A model generated the notes under the pieces. It was not told the DNA's origin and made no database searches. It saw nothing but the letters and a program-made list of their open reading frames with translations. Shown piece after piece: positions 27,747 through 36,967 of a stretch of 64,000 bases of DNA (position 1 is the first letter of the stretch; each line of letters starts with the position of its first letter). The position numbers and the translations under genes were made by a program. Location: positions 130,381 through 194,380 of the forward strand of contig NZ_KB903665.1 of the NCBI RefSeq assembly GCF_000379725.1, given 5' to 3'. Source of the stretch: Cytophaga aurantiaca DSM 3654. Its GTDB lineage: Bacteria; Bacteroidota; Bacteroidia; Cytophagales; Cytophagaceae.

Positions 27747-28661
27747 ATGAATAAAGTTACTTTATTAACCATTTTGTTTTCTGCCTTTTCAATCATACAA
27801 GGTATTTGTCAAACGTCTGCAACATATGATATTACTTTCACAAGTACGTGGAATACTATAGATCACAATAGCTTGCCTGTTGGTGCGCACTGGTCTAAGT
27901 TAGTTGGAGCGACACATAAGACCGAAAATGCATTTTTTCAAGTGGGGAGTTTGGCTACTACGGGTATAAAAAATATTGCTGAATTGGGGAATAATATTGT
28001 TTTTAATTCTGAAGTGCAAACAGCAATAACCAATAATGAAGCGAATCAATACATTGATGGCTCAGGATTGGCAAGTGCAACAGGGGATATTGTAATTTCG
28101 AATTTGGTCGTTTCGAGTGAATTTCCTTTGCTGACCCTGGCATCAATGGTGGCACCGAGTCCGGATTGGTTTACTGGGATTAATGGTATTAATTTATTGG
28201 ATGCAAATAGCAACTGGAAAACATCTGTTACTATTGATTTGTATGTATACGATACAGGCACGGATAGTGGCACAGACTATGCTTCGGCTAATAGCATTAC
28301 CAACCCTTTTCAGCCCATTTCTATGATTAATGGATTGCCATTTCAAGGGAATAAAGTAGGAACGATCACAATAACCTTAAAAACAGTTTTAGCTATACAG
28401 GACGCTTCTATTTTTAACAACGTAAAGGTATTTCCCAATCCTGTATCGGATGGAAAGATTACAATTAGTGAGATAGGAGATATTTCTGCAGTCAAGATTG
28501 ATATATTAAGCGCTATTGGTACATATATGTTATCCGTTGAGGTAAGCGGAAATCAAAATACTTTTACAATTGATACACAATCTTTACCACCAGGCACATA
28601 CATATTGAAATTAACCACAGAAGGCAATAGTACTCTTGTGCGGAAAATTGTGATAATATAA
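27747..28661 (+). CDS. Exported spondin_N-domain protein with T9SS sorting domain
   Basis: This 304-aa protein has a signal peptide (LLTILFSAFSIIQGICQ) and a spondin_N domain at ~25-215. The domain is recognisable from YDITFTSTWNTIDHNSLP, GAHWSKLVGATH, LASMVAPSPDWFTGINGINL and DLYVYDTGTDSGTDY. A ~75-residue C-terminal T9SS type A domain follows (NVKVFPNPVSDGKITIS ... LPPGTYILKL). Spondin_N is an extracellular adhesion-type domain with a metal site. The protein is expected on the cell surface. It is a single-gene unit. Confidence 0.85.
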   Translation: MNKVTLLTILFSAFSIIQGICQTSATYDITFTSTWNTIDHNSLPVGAHWSKLVGATHKTENAFFQVGSLATTGIKNIAELGNNIVFNSEVQTAITNNEANQYIDGSGLASATGDIVISNLVVSSEFPLLTLASMVAPSPDWFTGINGINLLDANSNWKTSVTIDLYVYDTGTDSGTDYASANSITNPFQPISMINGLPFQGNKVGTITITLKTVLAIQDASIFNNVKVFPNPVSDGKITISEIGDISAVKIDILSAIGTYMLSVEVSGNQNTFTIDTQSLPPGTYILKLTTEGNSTLVRKIVII

Positions 28662-28785
28662 TTTAGAATTATTTATATAAGCTACTCTCTTTTTTCTTTG
28701 TGCTCTTCTGTCTCCGGTCTTAGTAGTAGTTGGGATAAGAGTTAAAAGAACGATATTTGTGCTTCAATTCATAACTTATAATTCA

Positions 28786-30561
28786 TCAATTCTTCTTCAG
28801 ATCCAGCGCCTCTGCCATCCCCGGTAGCAGCTTGTTTTCAGAATCCATAATTCCAAACCATACCTGCCAGGCGATATCCATCTCTCTGAAAATTTCGCCC
28901 ATTGTTTTAAAATAGGCGTTCAGATCTTCGATCTTAGCCGTGTTTGGCAATGCACCCCATTCATTACAAATAAGCGGTACATTATTATCATAGGCCCAGT
29001 TTTTTACTTTCGCCAATCTGTTTTTAATGAATTGTTTGTTCCCTTCCTGATAATAGCGTTGAGCCTGATCTTTTATCCAGCCGGGTGTTCCTTCGGTGAT
29101 GCCAAAGTCGCGGTACTCGGTCGACCAGCGGTCTGCAGAATACGGAAACGGAATATTTTTCATAGTTCCCATATTGGCCCAGGATGCACCCTGATGTGAG
29201 AACAAGAACGGATCATACATATGGAAACAATAGATCACATACTTATCTTTTAACGGTTTGTTTTTGATCAGTTCATCCAGACTATACCACTTAGTATCTC
29301 CAAAAATAATCGGACGTGTTTTATCTACTTTACGTATGGAGTCAATCATCATTTGAGCCAGCAAGGTCCAGTCTGCCTGATCAATGTATTCGCCTTCAGG
29401 CAAGCTCAAACAAGGCTCGTTGGTAAGTTCAAAGAAAAGGTCTGCACGTTTCTCTTTTACAAAATGCTGTGCTACCACACGCCATAAAGACGAAACAGCT
29501 TCTCTGAATTTCTGATCTTTAGAAGATGCTCTGTTATAACTACCGTCGTAAGCATGATAATCGATCGTTAAAGATAAACCGTAACGTTTTGTCCAGATAT
29601 TCATTGAGTCCAGCAGCGTGTATAACATCGGCTCTATTTCAATCTTTTTATTGCTGCCGTTCAATACATTTATGCGATCCACTACATACAGATCCAGATC
29701 AATAGGGAAGCGGATTCCCAGTAAACCTTGGTCTGCCTGGAGTTTAATTGTTGCTTCGTTATACTTCCAGTCTTTCGGATTCGCAGACGTGATCTTATTT
29801 GCTTCAGCCCAGCTTGCTAAGTTCATGCCTTTCGTTAAATATTTTTTTGCCAGATCATTTAATGGACTGGATATATTTCCTTTTACCGCAACCGGTGCCG
29901 GAATTTCTGCCGGCAGGATCTTCATATTAAATTGTTTTTCGTATTTGATCTCTTTTACAAAACGGATATCGTCGATCTGAAAATGCCCGGATGTTTCATC
30001 CACATTCCAAACAAGCTTTATTGAGTTGTCCAAGTTCAGCGGAACTTTTTTACCCCAGCCTTCCTGGTTTAGCATGGTGTAATCAATGGTTACATAGGTC
30101 CATACATCGCTTGCGGGTACCCGTATGGAGTAATAATCATAATCGGTTACTTCATCTGTTTGTATGCGAACTTTATGTGCCACACCTTTATGCCAATAGG
30201 AAATCCCTGCAAAAGCGGAAGGATTCACCGCAGCAGTTTTATGAACGATTGTAGCAAATGAATAATAGGGAGTCCATTGATAGCTGGCTTTCTCAAGGAT
30301 TACATCCACACTGAACATGCCCTGAGATTCATATCCACCTGTTGTTACAAATGCTTCTTTCTGCCAGTTCTCCTGTTTCAACCGGCTTTTACCACCGCTT
30401 TGATTATCATTGAAACTAAACCAATATCCGCCAAGATTATTTTGTGAATTGCCATCTTCAAAATCTTCTATCAAAACGGTTGGCGATTGTTGTGCAGCTG
30501 CATGGAACATGCATAAAAAAAATACGGGTATAAAGTATACGATTTTCATAATCCGGTTCAA
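28786..30561 (-). CDS. GH5-family endoglucanase with N-terminal carbohydrate-binding-like domain
   Basis: This 591-aa exported protein has a signal peptide (FIPVFFLCMFHAAAQ), a CBM11/CIA30-like beta-sandwich (~25-205, VLIEDFEDGNSQNNLGGYWF ... FQIDDIRFVKE) and a GH5 TIM barrel (~240-585). The acid/base Glu is in FELTNEP (~residue 381) and the nucleophile Glu in ICNEWG (~527). YHAYDGS, YCFHMYDP and WQVWFG complete the active-site blocks. It should cleave internal beta-1,4-glucan bonds. No T9SS domain is visible at the C-terminus, so it may be periplasmic. A second Met (30549) could be the start. Confidence 0.88.
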   Translation of the reverse strand: MNRIMKIVYFIPVFFLCMFHAAAQQSPTVLIEDFEDGNSQNNLGGYWFSFNDNQSGGKSRLKQENWQKEAFVTTGGYESQGMFSVDVILEKASYQWTPYYSFATIVHKTAAVNPSAFAGISYWHKGVAHKVRIQTDEVTDYDYYSIRVPASDVWTYVTIDYTMLNQEGWGKKVPLNLDNSIKLVWNVDETSGHFQIDDIRFVKEIKYEKQFNMKILPAEIPAPVAVKGNISSPLNDLAKKYLTKGMNLASWAEANKITSANPKDWKYNEATIKLQADQGLLGIRFPIDLDLYVVDRINVLNGSNKKIEIEPMLYTLLDSMNIWTKRYGLSLTIDYHAYDGSYNRASSKDQKFREAVSSLWRVVAQHFVKEKRADLFFELTNEPCLSLPEGEYIDQADWTLLAQMMIDSIRKVDKTRPIIFGDTKWYSLDELIKNKPLKDKYVIYCFHMYDPFLFSHQGASWANMGTMKNIPFPYSADRWSTEYRDFGITEGTPGWIKDQAQRYYQEGNKQFIKNRLAKVKNWAYDNNVPLICNEWGALPNTAKIEDLNAYFKTMGEIFREMDIAWQVWFGIMDSENKLLPGMAEALDLKKN

Positions 30562-30756
30562 TTAAATATTTGTTTAATGTAAGGAGAAATACAGAAAAAT
30601 CCTCTTATTATCATATCATCTTTCCATTTGTTCATTAACTATTTTAAATAAATGAAACCGCTAAAAAAGTGATGGAAGGATAACACCAAATCCATTGTAA
30701 AATATGCAGATAATGCTTAAACTAGCATAGAATTTATAACATTAAAAAAGAACAAT

Positions 30757-31131
30757 ATGGATATTAGTAAATACACAGAAGTTTACAAAGGTACACGTGG
30801 TATTTATGTACACATTACACGTTATGGTGCTTTTGATCAGAACCAGTCTTTGGTGCGCGTGAGTAATTTTGATCACCCTTGGAGCGAACATATCTTCTTA
30901 TGTGATACATCTTTCAACTTCAACGATATGACTGTAACCTATACGACTCAGATCGACGGAAGTGATTATGTGTTACTTCGTACAACGAAGGATTGGGGTG
31001 CAATCTGGTTATTGGGTGGTTATTCATTCGATATTAATTACATCGAAACATTTGTTGAGCACATGGAAGGACGTAATGATATTTTGAACGATTACAACAA
31101 TTCTCATTTGACAGGTAATCCAAGAAAATAA
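30757..31131 (+). CDS. Conserved-looking small protein of unknown function
   Basis: This 124-aa soluble protein has no signal peptide. It is rich in aromatic residues (for example YVHITRYGAF, WGAIWLLGGYSF) and probably all-beta with a C-terminal helix. I do not recognise the family. The coding character is good: a clean start 36 bp after the previous A-rich block, even codon use, and a terminator hairpin 30 bp after the stop. It is monocistronic. Confidence 0.6.
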   Translation: MDISKYTEVYKGTRGIYVHITRYGAFDQNQSLVRVSNFDHPWSEHIFLCDTSFNFNDMTVTYTTQIDGSDYVLLRTTKDWGAIWLLGGYSFDINYIETFVEHMEGRNDILNDYNNSHLTGNPRK

Positions 31132-31160
31132 GAATAGATTTAATTTGAAATTTTGCATAG

Positions 31161-31187
31161 CCCACGACTTCAGTCGTGGGTTGCTTT
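31161..31187 (+). terminator. Terminator, CCCACGACTTCAGTCGTGGG type
   Basis: CCCACGACT / AGTCGTGGG (31161-31169 with 31172-31180) is followed by TTGCTTTTT. This 20-bp palindrome has the form of short REP-like repeats found in many bacteria, so it may be a repeat that serves as terminator. Confidence 0.7.
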
Positions 31188-31297
31188 TTGTTGAGCAAAC
31201 ACATTTATTTTTTATTTAGCTCGAAACATTCACATGCATTTTTAAACTAAAATACCAATCAACCGTTGAACATACTTCGCTCAAACATCCATATCAT

Positions 31298-31732
31298 ATG
31301 CACATGTTAACATTGGCCTCAAAACATAGAAAAGCAGAGGCAAATAAGCTTGAAGGGAAATACATTGATTTTGTTGTGTCTGACAAATCGCTCTCTGACT
31401 TGTTTGTAGTGACTGATCTGGATTTGGTCGGTGCATTGGGTTGGAGTGAAAATAAAGCATATGAATCCGAACAGCTGGATCAATTTTTAGGATTGAAAGC
31501 ATCGGAATTAAAAACAGGCAGAATAAGTTTTTATGTATGTCCCATGTGTGCAGATATTGGCTGCGGAGCAATTACAGCACGTATAGAAATAACAGATACG
31601 TCTGTTATATGGAAAGACTTCGGTTATGAAACAGATTATTCGGAACCCGAATTAGAAGCATATAATCACATTGGACCTTTTGTATTTGAGAAGATCGTTT
31701 ATGATAAAGTCATGGAAGGAATCAGACCTTAA
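31298..31732 (+). CDS. Small cysteine-containing protein, sometimes labelled oxidoreductase
   Basis: This 144-aa soluble protein has a central YVCPMCADIGCGAITARIE block (C-x2-C-x4-C) and IWKDFGYETDY. The family is known to me only as a small hypothetical or oxidoreductase group. The cysteines could bind metal, but no cofactor site can be assigned. Two Met codons (31298, 31304) are possible starts. No operon partner is evident. Confidence 0.6.
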   Translation: MHMLTLASKHRKAEANKLEGKYIDFVVSDKSLSDLFVVTDLDLVGALGWSENKAYESEQLDQFLGLKASELKTGRISFYVCPMCADIGCGAITARIEITDTSVIWKDFGYETDYSEPELEAYNHIGPFVFEKIVYDKVMEGIRP

Positions 31733-32098
31733 ATTAATAGCAACTTTATCGATTATAGTAATTACTCCAGCGGAGTAACATATCTGTAGAAACTACCTAA
31801 TCATAAATCTTCACGCACGGAGCTCCGTATAGGAGCGACCGATAAGGATTACATTATGACGTCCCGATGGGACTTGTGCGGTTGTGTTGGGATTGATTAT
31901 TTGGCTACAGATATTGTGTCCCAAACGGGACTAGGTAAATAAAGCCTCTAGGTTGATGAGCAGTTTCGCTTATGGCGCAAGTCTTAGCACAGTGACTGGT
32001 GCCCTTTTTACCATAGTCTTTGACTAAACATAAGAAAATCATTTTAGTAGTCGGTCCCCAAGCTTTAAGCATTAGGCCTTCCGCCTTTAGCTTTAGGC
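31733..32098. repeat. Intergenic cluster of short GC-rich palindromes
   Basis: This 366-bp gap without a gene holds four palindromes in an AT-rich background: ACTCC-AGC-GGAGT (31764-31776), ACGGAGCTCCGT (31817-31828), GTCCC-GAT-GGGAC (31861-31873) and GTCCC-AAAC-GGGAC (31918-31931). It ends in a GGCCTTCCGCCTTTAGC-type stretch (32082-32098). It looks like a repeat cassette of the REP/BIME type rather than a gene. Confidence 0.6.
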
Positions 32099-34525
32099 TT
32101 AAGAAATATTCAACGAGAATTTGAACATCACATTATCTGCCGTTTTATTAAATTGATATTCCCCATACCGTAAAAATGCACCGGCACCAATACCCAGCTT
32201 TAATCCGGATAGTTTAAGAACTACAATGTTATTTAAAAATCCGCCAAATTCTTTATACCCTTTGCTGTAATCCGCCACAGACGGACCTTGATGCAATTGC
32301 GGGTTTGATATAAAACCCCAGCCAATGTTATAGATCACCATAAAGTTGGGCATAAAGAATGAACTTCTGTAATACATTCTTCCAAAATCATGACTTAGAA
32401 ACAGATTGAAATATCGATCTGCTGCAAACTCATTATAACCCATGGTTTCAAAACTGTTGTGTACCACAACACCGGCACTTTTGCTACTTCCTTTACCAGC
32501 AAACAATTTGGTGTATGGAGCTTCGCCTGTTGTTGCGCCGGTTGCCAGCTGGATACCTAATTTTCCTAAATCTACAATTTTCACAAACTGATCAATACGA
32601 ATTTCGTAACGTGAATAATTAAACGGCTGATTGCTGACTTTAAATCCTTTATCAAAATTGAAATAAAGAATGGGGAATTTAGACGGAAGTTTAATATGCT
32701 CATCGTTGATCTCGATCTCCTGTTCGCCGTAGGCATAACGGATTCCTGCGCTCCATTCCAGGAAATTCATATGCTCGAACGATTCGCCATTATACACATA
32801 GGCATAGTTGGGCGTTGCATGCTGATACGAAAAGGATGTTGTAAAATCGAAATAGGTAAGCGGATGGGCTTTGAAATATACGGTAAGGTTTTTTGTATAG
32901 TCCATGTATTTGATCGCGAATCTTCGCAACGTTTCTGTTGAATATTGCGGCGTCTGAAATGCCAGCTGCTGACCGGCTGCTTCATGTAGTTCATTACTGA
33001 AATTAAAACCTACATAACATTTTAAAGGGGTATAGACCGACTTTTGAACACCAAAGCCATACTTTGCCTTATTGTCATCAAACCCATATCCTATAAAGCC
33101 TGAGAGCTGCCATATTTTTGAAAAGCGAAAGTTCGTGTTCCCGCCCAAACCGATTCGTATACCTTCAGCTCGGTTGTGGTTTAATACTTTATTCAGATCA
33201 AAATCAAATGCACCTACAGTTAACTTACCAAAATAAATACTTTGACCAAGGTTTAATATTTTTTGTATGAGCAAAGGATTCAATCCATTTAAAAAATACT
33301 TATAGGTGTTTTTGTCCGTTTGGCTCGCAGGCTCCATGCGCATCTGATTCCAGTAATTGGTATCTTTTTCAATAGACTCCTCTTGGTATGACAAAATACG
33401 TTCATCAAATTGCTTGCCTTCAAAATGTTGATCGGGTAGATAAAAATGATACCACGTGCTTGCCTGAATAATCGGTGATAATCCACCCACATTTTCTGTG
33501 CCGCGTAAATAAATGGTTTGGCGCTCAGGGTACAATTCATAATTCTGTGTCTTATACTGCACCGCTACTTCTATAAGACCTTTTTTGGTAAATGCAGGTG
33601 AGACCAATACATACCGAACAGAAAAATCATCTGCATGAATGAGCATCAATCCTTTTAATGCGCTGAAGTTTTTATGTGATTTCGGACTGAATGCAATTGA
33701 ATAATATTTTCCGTCAGGTAAATACAGTGTATCAATTACCTGGTAGTTGTAGCGGTTAACGCTGTGGCTTTGTGCAAGCGGACTGATGTATTTCTTTCCG
33801 GATATGTCTACAAAATTGTCATAGATATTAAAATGCTGCAGGTGTGTACCCAATAACGCAACACCGGGTATGCGAACTCCGGAACTCATCAACGCATCAA
33901 TATTTTCTAACTGATTTTGAGCATTTAAAATCCGTCGTGTAGCACTGCTTTCAAGAATGTACAAATGCTGATCGCCGGAGATGTTTTCATTACGCACCCA
34001 GCCATTTTTTTTCAGCTTGTTCAGGATCTCCGTTACCTTGTTGTAATTACCAACATCGATTGTCAGCTTACTGTAGGTTTGATATTGGATCTGCTTGCGT
34101 TTATTGATGTTATTGTCACTCGCTAAATTAATGGTGTTTTGAATAATGTGTAGTGCAAAAGGATCGGTTGCAGGTAAGGCTGGAAACAGAAGATATCGAT
34201 TGAGTTTTACCCGAAGTGTATCTCCGGGTATTTTTGTTTCTGTTATTTCAATCTCAACCGTTCTGTGTAAAAATCGTTTGAACACAATGGTACTTCCAAC
34301 TGCCGGATAAGGTATACAGAATGTTCCATCTATATTACTGATAAATTCATTTCCCGAAGGCTGAATCGTAATATGAACAAAGGGTAGGGATTGATTGGTA
34401 AATGTTTCATTAATGCGCCCTCTCAATGTATCTATCTGGGCAAAACCTGAAATGCTTTGGAAAAGCAAAAGGAATGCAAGACATAAATAGCTGAGTGTGG
34501 AAGAAAGTAGTATACGCACTCTCAA
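32099..34525 (-). CDS. DUF5686 / carboxypeptidase-regulatory-like outer-membrane protein
   Basis: This 808-aa protein has a signal peptide (LSYLCLAFLLLFQSISGFAQ), an N-terminal carboxypeptidase-D regulatory-like beta-sandwich (~30-115, LRGRINETFTNQSLPFVHIT) and a long DUF5686 region ending in outer-membrane barrel-like strands. The size and order match the Bacteroidota family, which lies at the outer membrane with no settled function. The patatin-like gene is 11 bp upstream on the same strand, so they form an operon. Confidence 0.8.
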   Translation of the reverse strand: MRVRILLSSTLSYLCLAFLLLFQSISGFAQIDTLRGRINETFTNQSLPFVHITIQPSGNEFISNIDGTFCIPYPAVGSTIVFKRFLHRTVEIEITETKIPGDTLRVKLNRYLLFPALPATDPFALHIIQNTINLASDNNINKRKQIQYQTYSKLTIDVGNYNKVTEILNKLKKNGWVRNENISGDQHLYILESSATRRILNAQNQLENIDALMSSGVRIPGVALLGTHLQHFNIYDNFVDISGKKYISPLAQSHSVNRYNYQVIDTLYLPDGKYYSIAFSPKSHKNFSALKGLMLIHADDFSVRYVLVSPAFTKKGLIEVAVQYKTQNYELYPERQTIYLRGTENVGGLSPIIQASTWYHFYLPDQHFEGKQFDERILSYQEESIEKDTNYWNQMRMEPASQTDKNTYKYFLNGLNPLLIQKILNLGQSIYFGKLTVGAFDFDLNKVLNHNRAEGIRIGLGGNTNFRFSKIWQLSGFIGYGFDDNKAKYGFGVQKSVYTPLKCYVGFNFSNELHEAAGQQLAFQTPQYSTETLRRFAIKYMDYTKNLTVYFKAHPLTYFDFTTSFSYQHATPNYAYVYNGESFEHMNFLEWSAGIRYAYGEQEIEINDEHIKLPSKFPILYFNFDKGFKVSNQPFNYSRYEIRIDQFVKIVDLGKLGIQLATGATTGEAPYTKLFAGKGSSKSAGVVVHNSFETMGYNEFAADRYFNLFLSHDFGRMYYRSSFFMPNFMVIYNIGWGFISNPQLHQGPSVADYSKGYKEFGGFLNNIVVLKLSGLKLGIGAGAFLRYGEYQFNKTADNVMFKFSLNIS

Positions 34526-34536
34526 AAATACAAGAA

Positions 34537-36834
34537 TTATTGACTCAACAAAAATTGAAGCCGCTGAATAGACTGCTGATTGTTTTGTTCAAGGATCGTG
34601 TTGTATAAATTTTCTTTTTCACGTAATGTCAAGTGCCAGCTTAATGCAGCACGTTCACTAACGCTATGTTTCGCCGGATTTTCTCCCGGTAGAGCCTTAA
34701 ATTGATTTGTTCTTGGAATGTACTCAAACTCAACTACATCAAGCGGAGCATTCAACCACGAAGAAGCATATTCAAGTAAATTATCATTATTGAAATCCTG
34801 ATAATCACTCCAGTTGTTGTATAAGCTGCCAATAGGAGTCACAATGGTTTGAAAAACCGAACCTGTATTTCCTTTTTCTACTTCCTGATTTTTTTGTGAA
34901 TCACGGATGTTTACAAAAATTACACCGCTTGTATTGGCGCTGATCCATTCTTTAAACGTAAACATAAAAGCCGTTGCATCTTTAACACCAAAATTGTCAG
35001 ATAAGCCGGCATCCATTATTTCCATTGCAGGTTCACTTGGCAAATCAACATTTGGAGTAATGTATGGAAAGGTCGCACTCATTCTAAGCGCACTCATAAA
35101 ATGCAGATCGTTTGCTTCTTGCTGCTCAAAGAATTTCCTGAATTCGATTCCTTTTAACTTCTCCTGAAACCCTGTATTTGATGATGCATTGGTAGTCATG
35201 TAAGCAATATTTAATGGAGAGATGTATAACTTTCGTCCATCATTGATGATTGTCGGCGACAGGATCAGCATAGGTATCTGCGCATCTTCTTCTGGTTTTT
35301 TATAATCAGAGATGCGTTTATACATTACATATTCCGTGTTTTCATGCAGCTTTTGTTCAAATGCATAACCTCTGTCTTTATAATATTCATGATTTCCATC
35401 GGTGAATTTTTGAAAACGGAAGAACAAATCGTTAACAACCATACTGAATACAATCGGATTCAGTACATCATTTGAAATGTTGTTCAGATACTTAAATTCA
35501 TGCGCACTTTTTATTTTACCCTGACTTTGCAATAAAGCAAGTTCTCTGAAATAGCTCGCTCCAATGATCCCACCCGAAGCGCCTGTGATCAATCTGGTAT
35601 GTTTGATCAATTCACCCTTTGTAATACTATCTACATACTGTAAGGTACGCATTGTCCATACCGCCGCACGTTGTCCGCCACCACTGGTACAGATAAAGAT
35701 CATTTTAGGTTTTACACTATCCGGATAATGACTTCTCCATTTATCAAGGATCTTAATGGTTTGTGCTTTGTCTTCCTGATATGTGTGGGCGTTACTCAAT
35801 GCTTTTAAACGATCGATGGTGTAAACAGCCGACTGCTTATTGTAATTGATCCCAAAAACCTGATAGGTAGATTGTATGATTTCTTCCTTGATAAGAATAT
35901 TAAATAAAATTAAAATGAGTACAAGTGTTGTGATTGCCCAGCCTCTAAGCCAATAAGAAAAGGCTCCGGTGAACATAACGATAATAGAAAAGAATAAAAT
36001 ACCACTGGCAGCAGCAGGGATCTGAAACAACGGATTGTCTCTGAATAGACCCAGACTTATAATCAATGTAATCAAACAGATCTCTACAATTACAGCATTC
36101 AGGTGATTCTGATCAAAAATCATCATCATCATTGAACGGTCTAAATGCTCGTGTGTAGGTGTTTTGGCAACTTTTAGACTAATGGTAAAAAAGGACGTGA
36201 TCGGATATTTGTTTTTAAGTTTTTTTGAATGAAAATCCTTCAACACATTTACCCGGTTGATCGGATTTCTTTTTAATGTTTTATCTACAGACGATGCCAG
36301 CTCTTTAAAAATATCTTTATTCGTTCTACTGAAGTAGATGAACATGATCAAAATCGTAACAAGCTGTCCGCATAATAAACCTGCAACCTGACAGATCACT
36401 TCCCACATGGTTCGGATGTTGTAATTATTCTGGAAGTAAATGATGTTAACAACATAAAGAATCGTGAAAATTACCGGAATCGTACTGTTGTTTAAACAGA
36501 ACGTGGCAAAGGGTTTCGGCGTGGCTCCAAGAAATGGGAATTTATAACTGTCTAATATGTATATAGTTATATGGAATGACGTAATGAAAACCCCAAGAGA
36601 GATCCCAATAATAAAAAAGCTTTTGAAGTTTGTTTCGGATAAATATTCCGGATCTAAAAACAAATATGGGATACCGATAATGTCTCCAAACTGACGAGTT
36701 ACAAAACCCAATAATACCAACCAGATGAAAAGTAAGATCTGATTTTTTTTGACACTATTTAGAATCAGTTGAACCGCAAAAGAATAATATACTTTTGTTA
36801 TCCATTCCCCAAATGGGTTTTTTGGCAGGTTCAT
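34537..36834 (-). CDS. Patatin-like phospholipase domain membrane protein
   Basis: This 765-aa protein has an N-terminal half with about eight transmembrane helices (~30-320) and a C-terminal patatin-like hydrolase domain. The oxyanion loop is FICTSGGGQRAA (~residues 381-392), the nucleophile G-x-S-x-G is in ITGASGGIIGASYF (~416-429), and the catalytic Asp is in MDAGLSDNFGVKDA. It is expected to cleave acyl esters of membrane lipids at the inner membrane. It leads the two-gene unit with the DUF5686 gene. Confidence 0.82.
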   Translation of the reverse strand: MNLPKNPFGEWITKVYYSFAVQLILNSVKKNQILLFIWLVLLGFVTRQFGDIIGIPYLFLDPEYLSETNFKSFFIIGISLGVFITSFHITIYILDSYKFPFLGATPKPFATFCLNNSTIPVIFTILYVVNIIYFQNNYNIRTMWEVICQVAGLLCGQLVTILIMFIYFSRTNKDIFKELASSVDKTLKRNPINRVNVLKDFHSKKLKNKYPITSFFTISLKVAKTPTHEHLDRSMMMMIFDQNHLNAVIVEICLITLIISLGLFRDNPLFQIPAAASGILFFSIIVMFTGAFSYWLRGWAITTLVLILILFNILIKEEIIQSTYQVFGINYNKQSAVYTIDRLKALSNAHTYQEDKAQTIKILDKWRSHYPDSVKPKMIFICTSGGGQRAAVWTMRTLQYVDSITKGELIKHTRLITGASGGIIGASYFRELALLQSQGKIKSAHEFKYLNNISNDVLNPIVFSMVVNDLFFRFQKFTDGNHEYYKDRGYAFEQKLHENTEYVMYKRISDYKKPEEDAQIPMLILSPTIINDGRKLYISPLNIAYMTTNASSNTGFQEKLKGIEFRKFFEQQEANDLHFMSALRMSATFPYITPNVDLPSEPAMEIMDAGLSDNFGVKDATAFMFTFKEWISANTSGVIFVNIRDSQKNQEVEKGNTGSVFQTIVTPIGSLYNNWSDYQDFNNDNLLEYASSWLNAPLDVVEFEYIPRTNQFKALPGENPAKHSVSERAALSWHLTLREKENLYNTILEQNNQQSIQRLQFLLSQ

Positions 36835-36952
36835 TTACTGATTGACGGTTTAAAAGTTTGAATTAAATAATTTCAATAATACATATTTGTTTTAATCTAA
36901 TCAAACGAGAGATCGAGTGGATAAGATACACGGTTTTCTGCGTTTAAATGAT

Positions 36953-36960
36953 TAAATTTG
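36953..36960 (+). promoter_or_regulatory. -7 box directly before lepA
   Basis: TAAATTTG at 36953-36960 fits TAnnTTTG but ends only 7 bp before the lepA ATG, which would give an almost leaderless mRNA. It may be coincidence. Confidence 0.3.
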
Positions 36961-36967
36961 TACCTAG

